A DNA stretch of 64,000 nucleotides from Prevotella sp. Lineage in GTDB: Bacteria > Bacteroidota > Bacteroidia > Bacteroidales > Bacteroidaceae. The stretch spans positions 62,001 through 126,000 of the forward strand of contig JAGCDO010000005.1 of the NCBI GenBank assembly GCA_017651265.1, written 5' to 3'. Below are positions 7,148 to 18,500 of this stretch, one piece after another; the stretch's first letter is position 1, and each line of letters starts with the position of its first letter. The position numbers and the translations under genes were made by a program. Under the pieces are notes generated by a model. That model worked only from the letters and a program-made list of their open reading frames with translations, was not told the origin of the DNA and did no database searches.

Positions 7148-10100
7148 ATGAAAAGAAGTCTGTTTACAATGATGTTGATGGTCACCGCTTTGGCGACATG
7201 GGCACAGAGATGGAATCCCGTCCGCAACAACAGGTATAGCGGTGAGAGTCCGGTGTATCTTCAAATCACGTTGAACGGGGAGCAGGTTTCACCAAATGAT
7301 GCACTTGAAGTGGCTGCTTTTATGGATAAAGATAATGTGCCGGAATGTAGGGCTGCAGCTACGGCGTTTTATAGACCAGAGAAGCAAGGCAACTTACCCG
7401 AAGACGTATTTTTATTGAATGTCAAGGGTGATCCTCAGAAAGATGCTCGCGCTACCATCACCTTCAAGGCTTACTATGAGGGCGTTGTGTATAAATTCAC
7501 TACAACGGCCATTTGGAATGGTGAAACGATTGAGCCCATTCCGATAAAACTGAACTTGGAAACACTGACTGGTATCAAAAAGGCCTCATCGGCACAAAAG
7601 ACCATCGAAATGACAGTGGGAGGAACCAAGAATCTTAAGAACTTGTTTACCCAAACTTTCGGAGCTGATTCAAAATCTGCCAGTAAAGTGACCGATTCGT
7701 CCATTGATACCGATGAAACGGAGATATTCTATGAATGGGATGCAGCTAACTCCTCGAGTTTTATCTCCATTAGTTCTAAGGGTGTAGCTACAGCAAAAGC
7801 TGCAACAACTGATGGACCTGCATGGGTAGGTATGCGCGTCATGGTAAACGATAAAACAGGTAAGAATAATGATGGCAGCGATATCGGGAAGTTCGCACAT
7901 CAGCGTATAGATCCGCAGAGCTTGACGATTAATATCTCCGAGGAAGATATTCCCGTTACCAGTATCAACTGTAGCATTACTGAGCTGACTGTTTATGTGG
8001 GAGATAATATCAAGAGTGCCCTCGAGGAGTATATCACCATTGATCCAGGAGATGCTACTGATCAGACCTATACGTTGAGAGATAGTAAGGGATTGATGGA
8101 TCAGAACAATACGGCCACAACTAGTGGTCAGACTACTGTTACGATTTTAGCCAATAATCCTGCTTCTGATAAGGTGAATTCGCCTCAGGTAACAGTTACT
8201 ATTTTGGATTATATCGAAAGGATTACAGCTAAGAATGAAACGGTTACTGTAGAGGTTGGCGATAATGCTATTGAGGCCATCAAGAAAGTCATCTCTTGGA
8301 CACCGAGAGGGGATTACGTAGATGATGAACTGGTATTCACCCCCGAGGATGCAACCTTGTACAATAAGAAAACAGGTAAAGCTGTGAAAGCAGGAGAGAC
8401 TACAGTCAAAGTAACCGCCAAGAATCATCCTGATTCCTATATTCCTACAGCCACCATTACCCTGATCGTTAACGAGAAGCCGAATCCTGTTACCGCCATT
8501 GAACTGGGTGGCAAGGCTATCACGGTGTATGTAGGTGATGATGTGAAGGAAGCTTTGAAGAATCAGGTAACCTATTCTCCGGAAGACGCTGATGAGGAAA
8601 CTAAGGACTTTACCGTTGAGGAAACAGATAACGTGAGCAAGGGTACTGCCATCAAGCCCGGTGAGTGTTATGTGCATGTCTATGCGATGAACGACAATAC
8701 GATTGCTTCCACAAATACGGTACATGTCACAGTAATGGCACTTCCTGACTATATCGATGGTCCGGATGAATTGACCGTGAACGTGGGTGATAATGTGAAA
8801 GATGCTATTGAAGCTGCAATCACTATCGGCTCGACTGAATGGGACAGGGATGCAACGGCTTCCCAGTATATTGATAAGTCGTTTACCCTGTCAACCCGTT
8901 CAAATACGGCTTACTATGATGCGGACTATAAAGCCACAAAGGTTACCACCAAACCGATCACAGTGATTATCACCACCAATGCCATGGATGTAACAGGTGC
9001 TCCGCTGACTAAGACAATCAACCTGACTATCAAGCAAGGTGTGACCTCTATCACTGCGAAAACAAAAACCATTAATGCCATCATCGGAGATGATGTATAT
9101 AGCATGATCCGAGAGTTGATTACCGTGAAACCGTCGGAAGCTACCAATAAGAATATAGTCCTGACTCCCAATAAGGCATCGGCTGACGCATTCAGTGATG
9201 GCATCGCCACCAAGGCTGGTACATGGAAAATCGTGGTGAAATCTGAGGATAACCCCAATGCAACCGTTACCATTACCGTGAATGTGGAGGAACCTGTTTC
9301 CCTGACCTTTGATCCGGATTTGACGACCACCGTGGGCAAAGAGGTGACGCTGACACTGACAAAGGTGACGGGCGGCGAGGTTGATCCCTCTAAGGTAAAG
9401 GTTACCTTCTCAAGTGAATCAACGACGGTTCCTGTTATTGCCACACCTGATGAAACAGGTCTGGTATGGACGATCAAGTCCTCGATGGCCGGCACATTTA
9501 CCTTCTATGTGAGCTATGACGGCGCGAACCAGTATTCTACGGAGAAGAAAGTACAGGGAACACTCACTGTTTCGGAGGAGATTGCTATTGACTCTGGTTG
9601 GGACTGGATTACAATCAATGCCCTACCTGCTGGTAGTAGATCCATTGTTCTTTATAGCAACAATAATTGGATTCCTGAAATTCAAAGCGGTAAGAATAAG
9701 GTGATAGAGATCCGCTCGCAGCAGGCACTGCTATACAACGATCCTAACTACGGATTCTTTGGAGACATCACGGAACTAAAGCCTGGCGACGGTATGTATA
9801 AGATTAAGACGGAAGGTAGCGTAGTATTCAAACTCGGTTCCAGCGTAAGCGGTATCAGTGCTTCTGATCTGCCCCAGACCGTGAAGGGCTATACTTGGTT
9901 GGGCTATCCGCACCAGATTGATCAGCCATTGACCGCACTGGCAGACGCCTTGGCAAGTACTGCTGAGGATGGCGATATGATTCTTGGAAAGGACAATTTC
10001 GCGGAGTTCAGCGGTGGTAAATGGGTGGCAGCCGATGGCTTCACTTTCAAGGCGGGTAAGGGCTATATGTATTACACCACGGGCACTGGCGGCAAGACAA

Positions 10101-10669
10101 TCAACTGGGGAACACCCGATCTATCAGCAGCCAGCAAGGCATATAACGATACATACAATGCGAAACCGAACAGGACGAGAATTTGGCAATATGACAACAG
10201 CGCCTTTGCAGATAATATGCCTATCGTGGCCGTCCTGTCGGGCATTGATGATCTTGAGAATTACAGCATCGGTGCCTTTGTAGGTGGTGATTGCCGTGGT
10301 GAGGGACAGATTGTTGAAGGGAAGTACATGTTCATTAATGTAGCCGGAACAAGTGGAGAGGTTGTAACCTTCAAACTTTACAACAAGGTGGACGAAACCT
10401 TCTCCGATATGGACGAAACCTTGATCTATGGCGGAAAGGTAGGTTCACTCAAGGAACCGTTGGAACTTAGCGGTGGAACCACGGGCATCCGTATCATCAA
10501 CTGCGAAGCAAATTCTGCCACTGCAAGAATCACTGTCACCAATTCAGCCGGTAGCGTAGTACGCACATCTGTTGGAAAGACAGTATCTCTAGAAGGACTT
10601 CCTGCCGGTATGTATATTATCACCGTCAGTGACGGATCCACTCGTTTCAGCAAGAAGATCGTGAAGTAA
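7148..10669 (+). CDS. Secreted Ig-repeat protein with type IX sorting domain
   Basis: A 1173-residue protein with a signal peptide (MKRSLFTMMLMVTALATWAQ). After an N-terminal domain, several repeats of about 80-100 residues follow (~250-800), each opening with a variant of T-VYVGD-V--A and carrying a KAGETTVKVTA-type strand, as in bacterial Ig-like (Big_2) domains. Residues ~810-960 hold a WDWI / EFSGGKWV / KAGKGYMYY module seen in other T9SS cargo. The last ~70 residues (GSVVRTSVGKTVSLEGLPAG, then MYIITV and FSKKIVK) look like a type A sorting domain. It is predicted to be exported through the T9SS and attached to the surface. It is first in a six-gene run. Confidence 0.85.
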   Translation: MKRSLFTMMLMVTALATWAQRWNPVRNNRYSGESPVYLQITLNGEQVSPNDALEVAAFMDKDNVPECRAAATAFYRPEKQGNLPEDVFLLNVKGDPQKDARATITFKAYYEGVVYKFTTTAIWNGETIEPIPIKLNLETLTGIKKASSAQKTIEMTVGGTKNLKNLFTQTFGADSKSASKVTDSSIDTDETEIFYEWDAANSSSFISISSKGVATAKAATTDGPAWVGMRVMVNDKTGKNNDGSDIGKFAHQRIDPQSLTINISEEDIPVTSINCSITELTVYVGDNIKSALEEYITIDPGDATDQTYTLRDSKGLMDQNNTATTSGQTTVTILANNPASDKVNSPQVTVTILDYIERITAKNETVTVEVGDNAIEAIKKVISWTPRGDYVDDELVFTPEDATLYNKKTGKAVKAGETTVKVTAKNHPDSYIPTATITLIVNEKPNPVTAIELGGKAITVYVGDDVKEALKNQVTYSPEDADEETKDFTVEETDNVSKGTAIKPGECYVHVYAMNDNTIASTNTVHVTVMALPDYIDGPDELTVNVGDNVKDAIEAAITIGSTEWDRDATASQYIDKSFTLSTRSNTAYYDADYKATKVTTKPITVIITTNAMDVTGAPLTKTINLTIKQGVTSITAKTKTINAIIGDDVYSMIRELITVKPSEATNKNIVLTPNKASADAFSDGIATKAGTWKIVVKSEDNPNATVTITVNVEEPVSLTFDPDLTTTVGKEVTLTLTKVTGGEVDPSKVKVTFSSESTTVPVIATPDETGLVWTIKSSMAGTFTFYVSYDGANQYSTEKKVQGTLTVSEEIAIDSGWDWITINALPAGSRSIVLYSNNNWIPEIQSGKNKVIEIRSQQALLYNDPNYGFFGDITELKPGDGMYKIKTEGSVVFKLGSSVSGISASDLPQTVKGYTWLGYPHQIDQPLTALADALASTAEDGDMILGKDNFAEFSGGKWVAADGFTFKAGKGYMYYTTGTGGKTINWGTPDLSAASKAYNDTYNAKPNRTRIWQYDNSAFADNMPIVAVLSGIDDLENYSIGAFVGGDCRGEGQIVEGKYMFINVAGTSGEVVTFKLYNKVDETFSDMDETLIYGGKVGSLKEPLELSGGTTGIRIINCEANSATARITVTNSAGSVVRTSVGKTVSLEGLPAGMYIITVSDGSTRFSKKIVK

Positions 10670-10672
10670 ATC

Positions 10673-10699
10673 GTAGAGGCGCCATGATAGCGTCTCTAC
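10673..10699. terminator. Intergenic hairpin after the first gene of the envelope locus
   Basis: GTAGAGGCGC (10673-10682) pairs with GCGTCTCTAC (10690-10699) around CATGATA. It lies between two genes 66 bp apart and has only a weak T-run, so it more likely reduces read-through or protects the mRNA end than stops transcription fully. Confidence 0.5.
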
Positions 10700-10735
10700 C
10701 TTATTATATATAGAATTATATATAGAAGAGAGGCC

Positions 10736-12478
10736 ATGAAAAGAATGAGTAGAATAGTCGCGATAGCCGTAGCACTATTGCTACTGCCAAAGATTGCGCA
10801 TGCTCAGGACATCTCGCAGATTGCCAAGAGTGATCCGCTGATTATTACAGGTGCCGTGGGTACACAGAATACCTATTACCGTTCCTCCTATGGTGATGGC
10901 TATGCTTCACCATTGAGCAACTCTGTCTTTGCTTCGTTGAGTATCAGCGCATACGGGTTCTCCATTCCCCTCTCGTTCTATTATTCCAACAGCAATCTGG
11001 ATTTCAATTATCCTTATTTCTCGTTTAATGCCAGTCCTACCTACAAGCGTTGGACACTTCATCTGGGTCAGCGCACCATGCCGTTCAGTAACTATATCTA
11101 TAATATCCCATTTAATGGTGTCGGCATGGAGTACAATGGCGACAAGCTACGCGTAGGACTTTTCTATGGAAAACTACGAAAGGCCATAAACGACGATCCG
11201 TTGGATCCACTAGCTCGTACACCTCAGTATTCGAGGTTCGGATGGGGTTTTAAGGTGGGTTATGGTTCAACTCGCAACTTCATCGATATTTTCGTGTTCC
11301 GTGCCAAAGACCATGTGAGTTCCATCGATGAGTTGTGGCGCAACGATGTTTTTGCCCAGGAGAATCTCGTCATCGGAGCAAGAGGAAGGGTGACAGTCAC
11401 CAGGTGGCTTTCACTGACAGGAAACATTGCCACCTCAGCACTCTCAACTGATATCACCGCCAAGGAAATAGAAAAAGAAGCCATACGCGACTTCGGTGAT
11501 ATCTTCAACCCACGCTATAGTTCATTGATGCGCTTTGCCGGTGATGTTTCCGCGAATATGCACATAGATGATCTTTCGGCTTCTATCTCTTATAGGATGA
11601 TCGAGCCCGACTATTATACGCTTGGCACAAGCTACATGACTAACAATATTCATAGTCTGGGGATTTCAGCCAGCACACAACTGTTCAAAACACTGAATTT
11701 GACTGCTAACTTCTCAGGTCAGGAGGATAATCTGACGAACCAGCAACTTTATACTACTCGCGGCTTTGTCTATTCCTTGAATGCCAGTTCTTTGGTTAAC
11801 AACAAACTGAGTCTGGCCTTTGATTATAACGGATATACCCAGAACCAGAGTGATGGAACGGAACACGTTAATGATACAACCCGTATCAGTCGAGTCATGC
11901 ACAGTTTCACATTCACGCCATCTTACTCTGTCTATAACGATGAGTATAGTCATACGGTATCTCTTGCCAGCAACTATACGATGAACATCAATCGAAATGA
12001 GTTGCAAAAGAAACTTGAGGAAGATACCGACATCAACACTTTGGCCTTGGGTGCTGGATATACACTGGGTTTGATTGAACAGGATATGGATCTGAGCGCT
12101 AACTATAGTTACCAGCAGACCAAAGGCATGGACCGTAAATACAGTACGCATGTGTTCTCTGTTGGTGCAGCACGCAGCTTCCTTGAGGAAAAGAACTTGC
12201 AACTGTCAGGGAACATCTCGCTCTCTCGCAACAATATCCAAGGTATGAGCAAGAATATCTCACTAGGCGGTGATGTATCTGCCGCGATGAATATCAAGGA
12301 CAAGCATGCTATCTCGTTCAGTGCTTCTTATAGTCGCTTTAATGACACCAACCTCTACGACGAGGAAGTTGCCGACGGCTATAATGGCTACGACCTGATG
12401 CTGAGCCTGAACTATACCTATACTTTCTCCTTGCTTGAAATCAAGAAGAAGGGGAGTAAGGAAAACAAGGAAATGTAA
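10736..12478 (+). CDS. Outer-membrane beta-barrel protein
   Basis: A 580-residue protein with a signal peptide ending AHAQ. Throughout there are alternating hydrophobic/polar strands (ISAYGFSIPLSFYYSNS, SPTYKRWTLHLGQR, KLRVGLFYGKL, WGFKVGYGSTRNF), typical of a large barrel. It lacks a TonB plug, so it is not a classical TonB receptor. I recall similar barrels with the SIPFSFSYSN / SPTYKW signature next to TANFOR-type proteins in Bacteroidota, matching the next gene here. It may anchor or export its giant neighbour; that is inference. Confidence 0.8.
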   Translation: MKRMSRIVAIAVALLLLPKIAHAQDISQIAKSDPLIITGAVGTQNTYYRSSYGDGYASPLSNSVFASLSISAYGFSIPLSFYYSNSNLDFNYPYFSFNASPTYKRWTLHLGQRTMPFSNYIYNIPFNGVGMEYNGDKLRVGLFYGKLRKAINDDPLDPLARTPQYSRFGWGFKVGYGSTRNFIDIFVFRAKDHVSSIDELWRNDVFAQENLVIGARGRVTVTRWLSLTGNIATSALSTDITAKEIEKEAIRDFGDIFNPRYSSLMRFAGDVSANMHIDDLSASISYRMIEPDYYTLGTSYMTNNIHSLGISASTQLFKTLNLTANFSGQEDNLTNQQLYTTRGFVYSLNASSLVNNKLSLAFDYNGYTQNQSDGTEHVNDTTRISRVMHSFTFTPSYSVYNDEYSHTVSLASNYTMNINRNELQKKLEEDTDINTLALGAGYTLGLIEQDMDLSANYSYQQTKGMDRKYSTHVFSVGAARSFLEEKNLQLSGNISLSRNNIQGMSKNISLGGDVSAAMNIKDKHAISFSASYSRFNDTNLYDEEVADGYNGYDLMLSLNYTYTFSLLEIKKKGSKENKEM

Positions 12479-12517
12479 CGAATAGAAATGAGTATAACAC
12501 CTATTTATATAATATAT

Positions 12518-15500
12518 ATGAATAAGCAAGCGATACAAACGACATATTTGCAGGTGAAGAGGTTGGCGGCCTTTTTGCTGCTCAGTCTATTCATGAATAG
12601 CATTCTGGCACAAGAGATAAGGGTGACGGTGCATAACCGATACAATCCGATGCCGCCACAAGCGATGCTCTATGCGAATGATCCAGGAAGGTTCTTTAGC
12701 ATTACCTTGCAGAATAGAAGTGATCGTCCGATAACCCTCTTCCTGGGTATCGAACTTGAAAAGGAAGGTCTTCGTACGATTTCCTTGCAGACACCTGTGA
12801 GATTTTCACCTTCAAAAGGTATTACCATACAACCAGGAAGGGTACATCAGTTACTTCCTGCTGAACTTAAGCAATTGTTCCGCTATATCAACCTTAATGA
12901 CGTGCGCCTCAATGGTGCTATTATGACCAATTTTACAACTGGAAAGCAACCGTTGCTTCCCGAGGGCCATTATACAGGACGTGTCGTTGCTTATGAGGTA
13001 GACCACGATGCTGAACATCCTCTAGTCCTCAGCGACCCTCGTGATGGCGTAACCAATTTCTGGGTATGCTATACTGCCAAGGCTCCACAGATCACAGTTC
13101 CTGCTGTATCTTCCAGTACGTCGGACCTGCTGTTGCAAGGATCCTATCCAACAGGGACATATGTACTCGATGGCGTGAACGTTGTTAATAATAATTCAGC
13201 CATAGCTGCTATTGCCAACAGAGCAACCACCACAAATACCAGCAGGACAGCTACAGCTGCCATTGCCAACAGAATTGCCACAACAAATTCCAGTAGAACT
13301 GCTACTGCGGCTCTTTCCAATAGGACGGCCACAACTACAACCAATAAGGTTGCCAATGCGGCCCAAAGTGGAAATGCTACATTACTCAATACACAGAACG
13401 CAGCATTACTCAATACCCAAAACTATACATTGGCCAACACACAGAATGTTGCGAATATTGTTAATTCTGTTCAACAGGCAAGTGCCGCTGGATACTATTC
13501 CAATGATGTGGTTGCAGCTATCGAAAATGTGGTAGCCATTTATGAGGAACCTACGCTTTCGTTGTCGGCTGCTACACTCAACACAAAGAACCCGGTCATT
13601 CAATGGATGGCACCGCAACGCAATTGCTCTGGCAGTCCGCTTCGGTTCACTTATACGTTAGAGATTGTACCTCTTCGTTCAGGACGTTCTCCAGAAGAAG
13701 CCATCCGTTATGATGGAAAGATTCTTCAGCGTTCAGGCATTGCCACAACACAGTTTGTTATTCCTACTTCAGTCATCAATTTGATGGAACGTCAAGGTGG
13801 TTATTATGTTGCACGCGTGACGGCTGTACCACCAGTCTCCAGTCTCTCCATGTCCTCAAACAATTATATTCAGATAGAGAACAACGGACAGAGTCCGCTC
13901 TGTGTCTTTAAGGTGGAGAAGAAGAGAACTTCCGGCAGTTATCGTCCTGGTACTCACGGCAGTTATCGTCCTGGTACTCATACTGGTCATAACCAGACTA
14001 AGAGTACTGATGATGAAGAAGAGGAGGAGGAAGAAGTAGAGGAGGAGGTGGAGCTCCCTGACTTCCTTATTAGTCAGCCACACCTCACCACGCCAATGCC
14101 TTCCCTTGGTACCCAGTCGCGTATCCTGAATACCGGTGACTCCATTTGTATGGCATGGGAAAAACCAACACTGGTCAAAGGCGAAGACAAGGCTCGTTAT
14201 GATAAACTGACGTTTAAGTACAACGTCCAACTTTATAAGTACAAGACTGGACAGCCCATTGATAGTATGCTGCTGCAGAAACCTATCTACAGTAAGGAAC
14301 TTGATGGGATGAAGGATACGATACGCTGGGAGAAGGTGGAGAAGGCACTAGAGCGCTCCGAACAGCTTATCGCTCTTGTTACGGCCAAAGTGACGAGTGA
14401 CGATAAAGATGTCAAGGCCGATCCCTCTGACAAGAAGAATATCGCACAGTTAGCCTATTTGAAGTCGGCAGCAGAGACCTTTGGTGACTGCCATCCAGGC
14501 TATTCTGAGACCATCAGCGACAAGACTCTAGGAAACTTCACACGTTCCGATCTGAAAGGAAAAGAGGTGAAGGTGGGTGAGTTCACGCTCATTATCGATG
14601 AACTGGAAAAGACCAAGATTAAGGAAGAAGAGTGCTATAAAGGCACGGGCTATGTAAGGTGGAAACCCTATGGGAAAGGCTTTGAGATATCCGTTGAGTT
14701 TGATAGTCTGTGGATTAATGCAGCGCATGAAGTCTACAGAGGTAAGGTGCGCAGTTCCCGGACTCCAAAAGCCCTAAACAAGCAAATTAAGGAGTATATC
14801 CCCTATGATATGTTCGATGATCTGGACATGATCCTTGGTGCAGGACAGTCGAAGGAGATAGCCGACAAGTATGCCGATAAACTGGCTGACAAGCTTGACA
14901 ATTATTATCAGAAGATAAACAATATCGCGGATCTCTTTTCCATGGCTTCAGCAACAGGTTGGACGTCAGTGGAACTGCCGGCACGACTGCCACGAACAGA
15001 CAAGGATAATCCTGTGAGCATTCAGCTGTTCAATGCCGAATTCTCACCGAATACTGCGTGGATTAACGTGTTCGCCCAGATATTGATTCCAGAGTGTCCT
15101 CAAACACAAAGTCAAATTCTAGCCTTCACGGCTCCGCATATCTGTATTTCACCAGATCAGCCACTGACTGATGGCATTGCGTCGTTGATGGGTGATTTTA
15201 CTTTCACAGACCCCAAGACCAATTTCGGCTTCACCTTCCGTTCACCATCGCAATTCAATAACCCTGATGATGGTACATGGATCTCCTGGTCGACAAATAA
15301 ACAGAAGCAGGAGATGGAAATGGACTCCGTTCAGATTCAGGTAGAAATGAGCCTGAACAATTTGCTGAAAGATGATGGCAAAGGCGGAGTTGTCAAAGGA
15401 GAAATTCCCGTTGCCCGTCTACAGACACGCTTTAAGGATTGGGGCGACTGGATGGCATTGGCTGAAGTGGAACCTTTCCAGCACAAAGAGTTACCTGGTT

Positions 15501-18500
15501 ATACCTTCAACCTAACCAAGGGTGGTATGTGGTATGACCATAGTTCCGATGCCAATCCTAAGAACTTCAAACTGCCGAAAGACAAAGGTTATGTGGATAA
15601 TGCCCTGAAGGACGATAAGCAATGGCAGGGTTTCTGGCTCTCAAAGGCAGAAGTACAACTACCGTTTGATGCCGATGAGAGTAAAAACAACAACCAAGAA
15701 ACGAAGAAACGTGTCTCGTTCAGCATCGATGATGTCTTTATCGACAAGCACGGCTTCACAGTCGACTTCAACGCCAATGATGTGGGTCGTATCAAAGAGA
15801 GCGGTTGGTCAATCTCGCTCGACCATGCTTATGCCAGAGTGGTACAGAACGGATTCAAGTATGCCGGACTGAAAGGAATTGTCGGTGTTCCCCTCTTCGA
15901 CAAGGGCGATATTCCTTACGAAGCAAAGATGTCCTGGCTGGACGAGGAATTCATCATGCAGTTCAATATGAGTCCGAAGGAGGATATGTCGGTGGATGCT
16001 TGGCGTATCAAAGCTACCATCGACAAGGCTTCACGTATCAATGTCGGATGGACCTCGAAGAAAGGCTTTAAGATTGGTGCTTTGCTCAGCGGTAGTCTTA
16101 CTCTTGACCTGAAGGACAAGATGGGAGCACTTCTGCCCGGTGTTATCTTCAAGAACATGTATATTGCCAACTACGACATGCTTCAGGAGAATCCATCCTT
16201 GGGTGGCAGTGAGAGTTCTGAGAACACCGAGTCGGCTCATGCGGGAAAGAGTCACGGCTTCTATTGTAGCATCGGTGATTGGAGTACAACTGGTATTGAT
16301 GATTACAAGGACCTGTTCTCGAGTCATGAAGCAAGTGGCTCAGACGACAGCTATCTTTTGGCAGTCAACAGCCATGGTCCGGCACCGGAGTTGACACCCC
16401 GACAGACACCTGCTGTCCAGCACATGCCTTCCAACGTCATTGCTGGGGAGGTGGGTGGTTTCAAGATATCGCTCGACAAGGTGGAGTTCTTGCACAAGAG
16501 TAAGTTCTCTAAATTGGGTATTTATATCAAAGGCTCTGGTTCTCTCTTCTATGATCAGGTAGGTGCCTCGCTAGGCTTGAAGGTCTGGGCAAATATGAAT
16601 TGGGACACCTATAAGGTATCGTATGATGACACGAAATTTAGCGATATCGCCTGCCATGGTTCACTTGGCGGCTCTGCATGTACCATCGATGGAACGCTGA
16701 AGGAACTCAGTGAAGGTGGAGAGAGCGGCTGGGATGCCTCGCTCGATTTCGAAATCCGTGAGTTGTTCAAGATGGTGGCCGCAGGTAAATACTCAAAGGT
16801 GAAAGACAGTCAGCACGGAACTTACCACAGCTTCTGTCTCTCCTTAGGGATGAAGAGCGAGACGGGTATTCCTCTCGGTGTCGTCAGCATCGATTCCATC
16901 GGTGGCGGATTCTACTATAACTGTAAACTCAACCGCAGTGCCGAGTATGGAACTTGTGCCTTCGCTTTAGGCGTAGGCTTGAAGACTACGGGTTCAAGTA
17001 ACCTGATGAAGGGGAGCCTTGATGGACTGGTCATCTATGATTACGCGAAAAAGTCGTTGTCGAAGATTCGTTTCGACGGAAAGGTTCATGCCCTCTGTGG
17101 TACTAACAGTAGCAAAGGACTCGTCAACAGTAATGTGATGGTTGAGTACAACAACGACAATGTGGAACGTGCCTTCCGCATCCAGGCTACTGTGCAGGGT
17201 GGTGTCAGCGAGAGCGACCTGTTGGCACAATGCAAGAACTTCGTGGGCAACGACAGTAAGTTCCAGAAACTATGTAACAATGCACAGAGTGCTAGCGACA
17301 TGGCCAACAACAAGCTCAATGAGTTTGGTATTGGCAGTGGTGACAGCAATAAGTCAACTGAACAAACCAAGTCACGTAGCAGCATTGAGAGCAGTGGTGA
17401 GATTAAGGCTTCTTCTGGTCTGAAACTGTCGTTCGATTTCGCTGTGGTAAACAAAAAGGCTGATAAGAAGACCAAATGGCATGTCTATATAGGTGAACCC
17501 ACACGTGACAAACGCTGTACGTTGACTCTCATCGACTTCCAGTTGGGTAAGAAGAGTGATGCCATTGCCGCATGGTGTCGCATCTATGCCAACGCCTATG
17601 TCTGCTTGGGCAATGAACTGCCTAATGGAGGTGCTATGCCCGATCTTCCTGAGAAAGTGCAGAACTATCTGTATAAGACCAACAAGAACGTGGATGCCAA
17701 CAATGGTACTTCCGCACAAACCCAGCAACGTCGTAAGGCAGAGTTCAACAAGATTACCACGGCTAGTGGCAATAGTCCTGGCGGTGTGATGTTCGGAGCT
17801 GAGGCTGGTGGAGAGTTTGGTATCAATGCCGTGCTGTGTTATGCCCGAGCTGATCTGGTGGCAGGCTTTGATGTGGCGATGCTCTTTGCCCGCGATATGA
17901 TGTGCAGCAATGGTAAGCCAGCAGGAAAGAACGGATTCTATTGTAACGGACAAGTATATGGCTATGCTGGCGGTCAGCTTGGTCTGATGATCAAGACTCG
18001 TCTTTGGACGGGTAAATTCCCGATTGTCGATGCCGGAATCGGTGCATTGCTGAAAGGTGGCTTCGTCAATCCTACATGGGTCTATGGTAAGCTGAAGGCT
18101 CACTGTAAATTGTTAGGTGGATTGATAAAGTTCAAGTCAACCATTGAGGTGAAGGCGGGTGACATTTGTCTGCCTGTTGCTAAGAACCCGTTGGAAGATA
18201 TCCGTATCTTCGGTGGTGCAGATCCGGGATCTGACTCATCATCTGAAGGTTGGGAGAAAGATAACGAGGTATCGGTGTTCACGCGCATCAACTTCTCCAC
18301 AAATATGGCCATTGGTGCTGATCTGCGCCTGCTCGATGAGAATATCGCTATCAAGCAGGCCGGTGTGAGCGGTGATGCCGCTGAATATGCAAAGAATGCT
18401 GAACGTGTGTTCCGTTTCAAGCTCGACGAAACGATGCCACTCTATATACACCGTATGTCAGGCTCTTCACCTTCGAAGAGCGGACAACTGGTAGGTAACT

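Noticed and set aside
17372..18103. Minus-strand coding region inside the giant gene
   Set aside because: Antisense to the clear long plus-strand frame, with no recognisable domain and no start signals.
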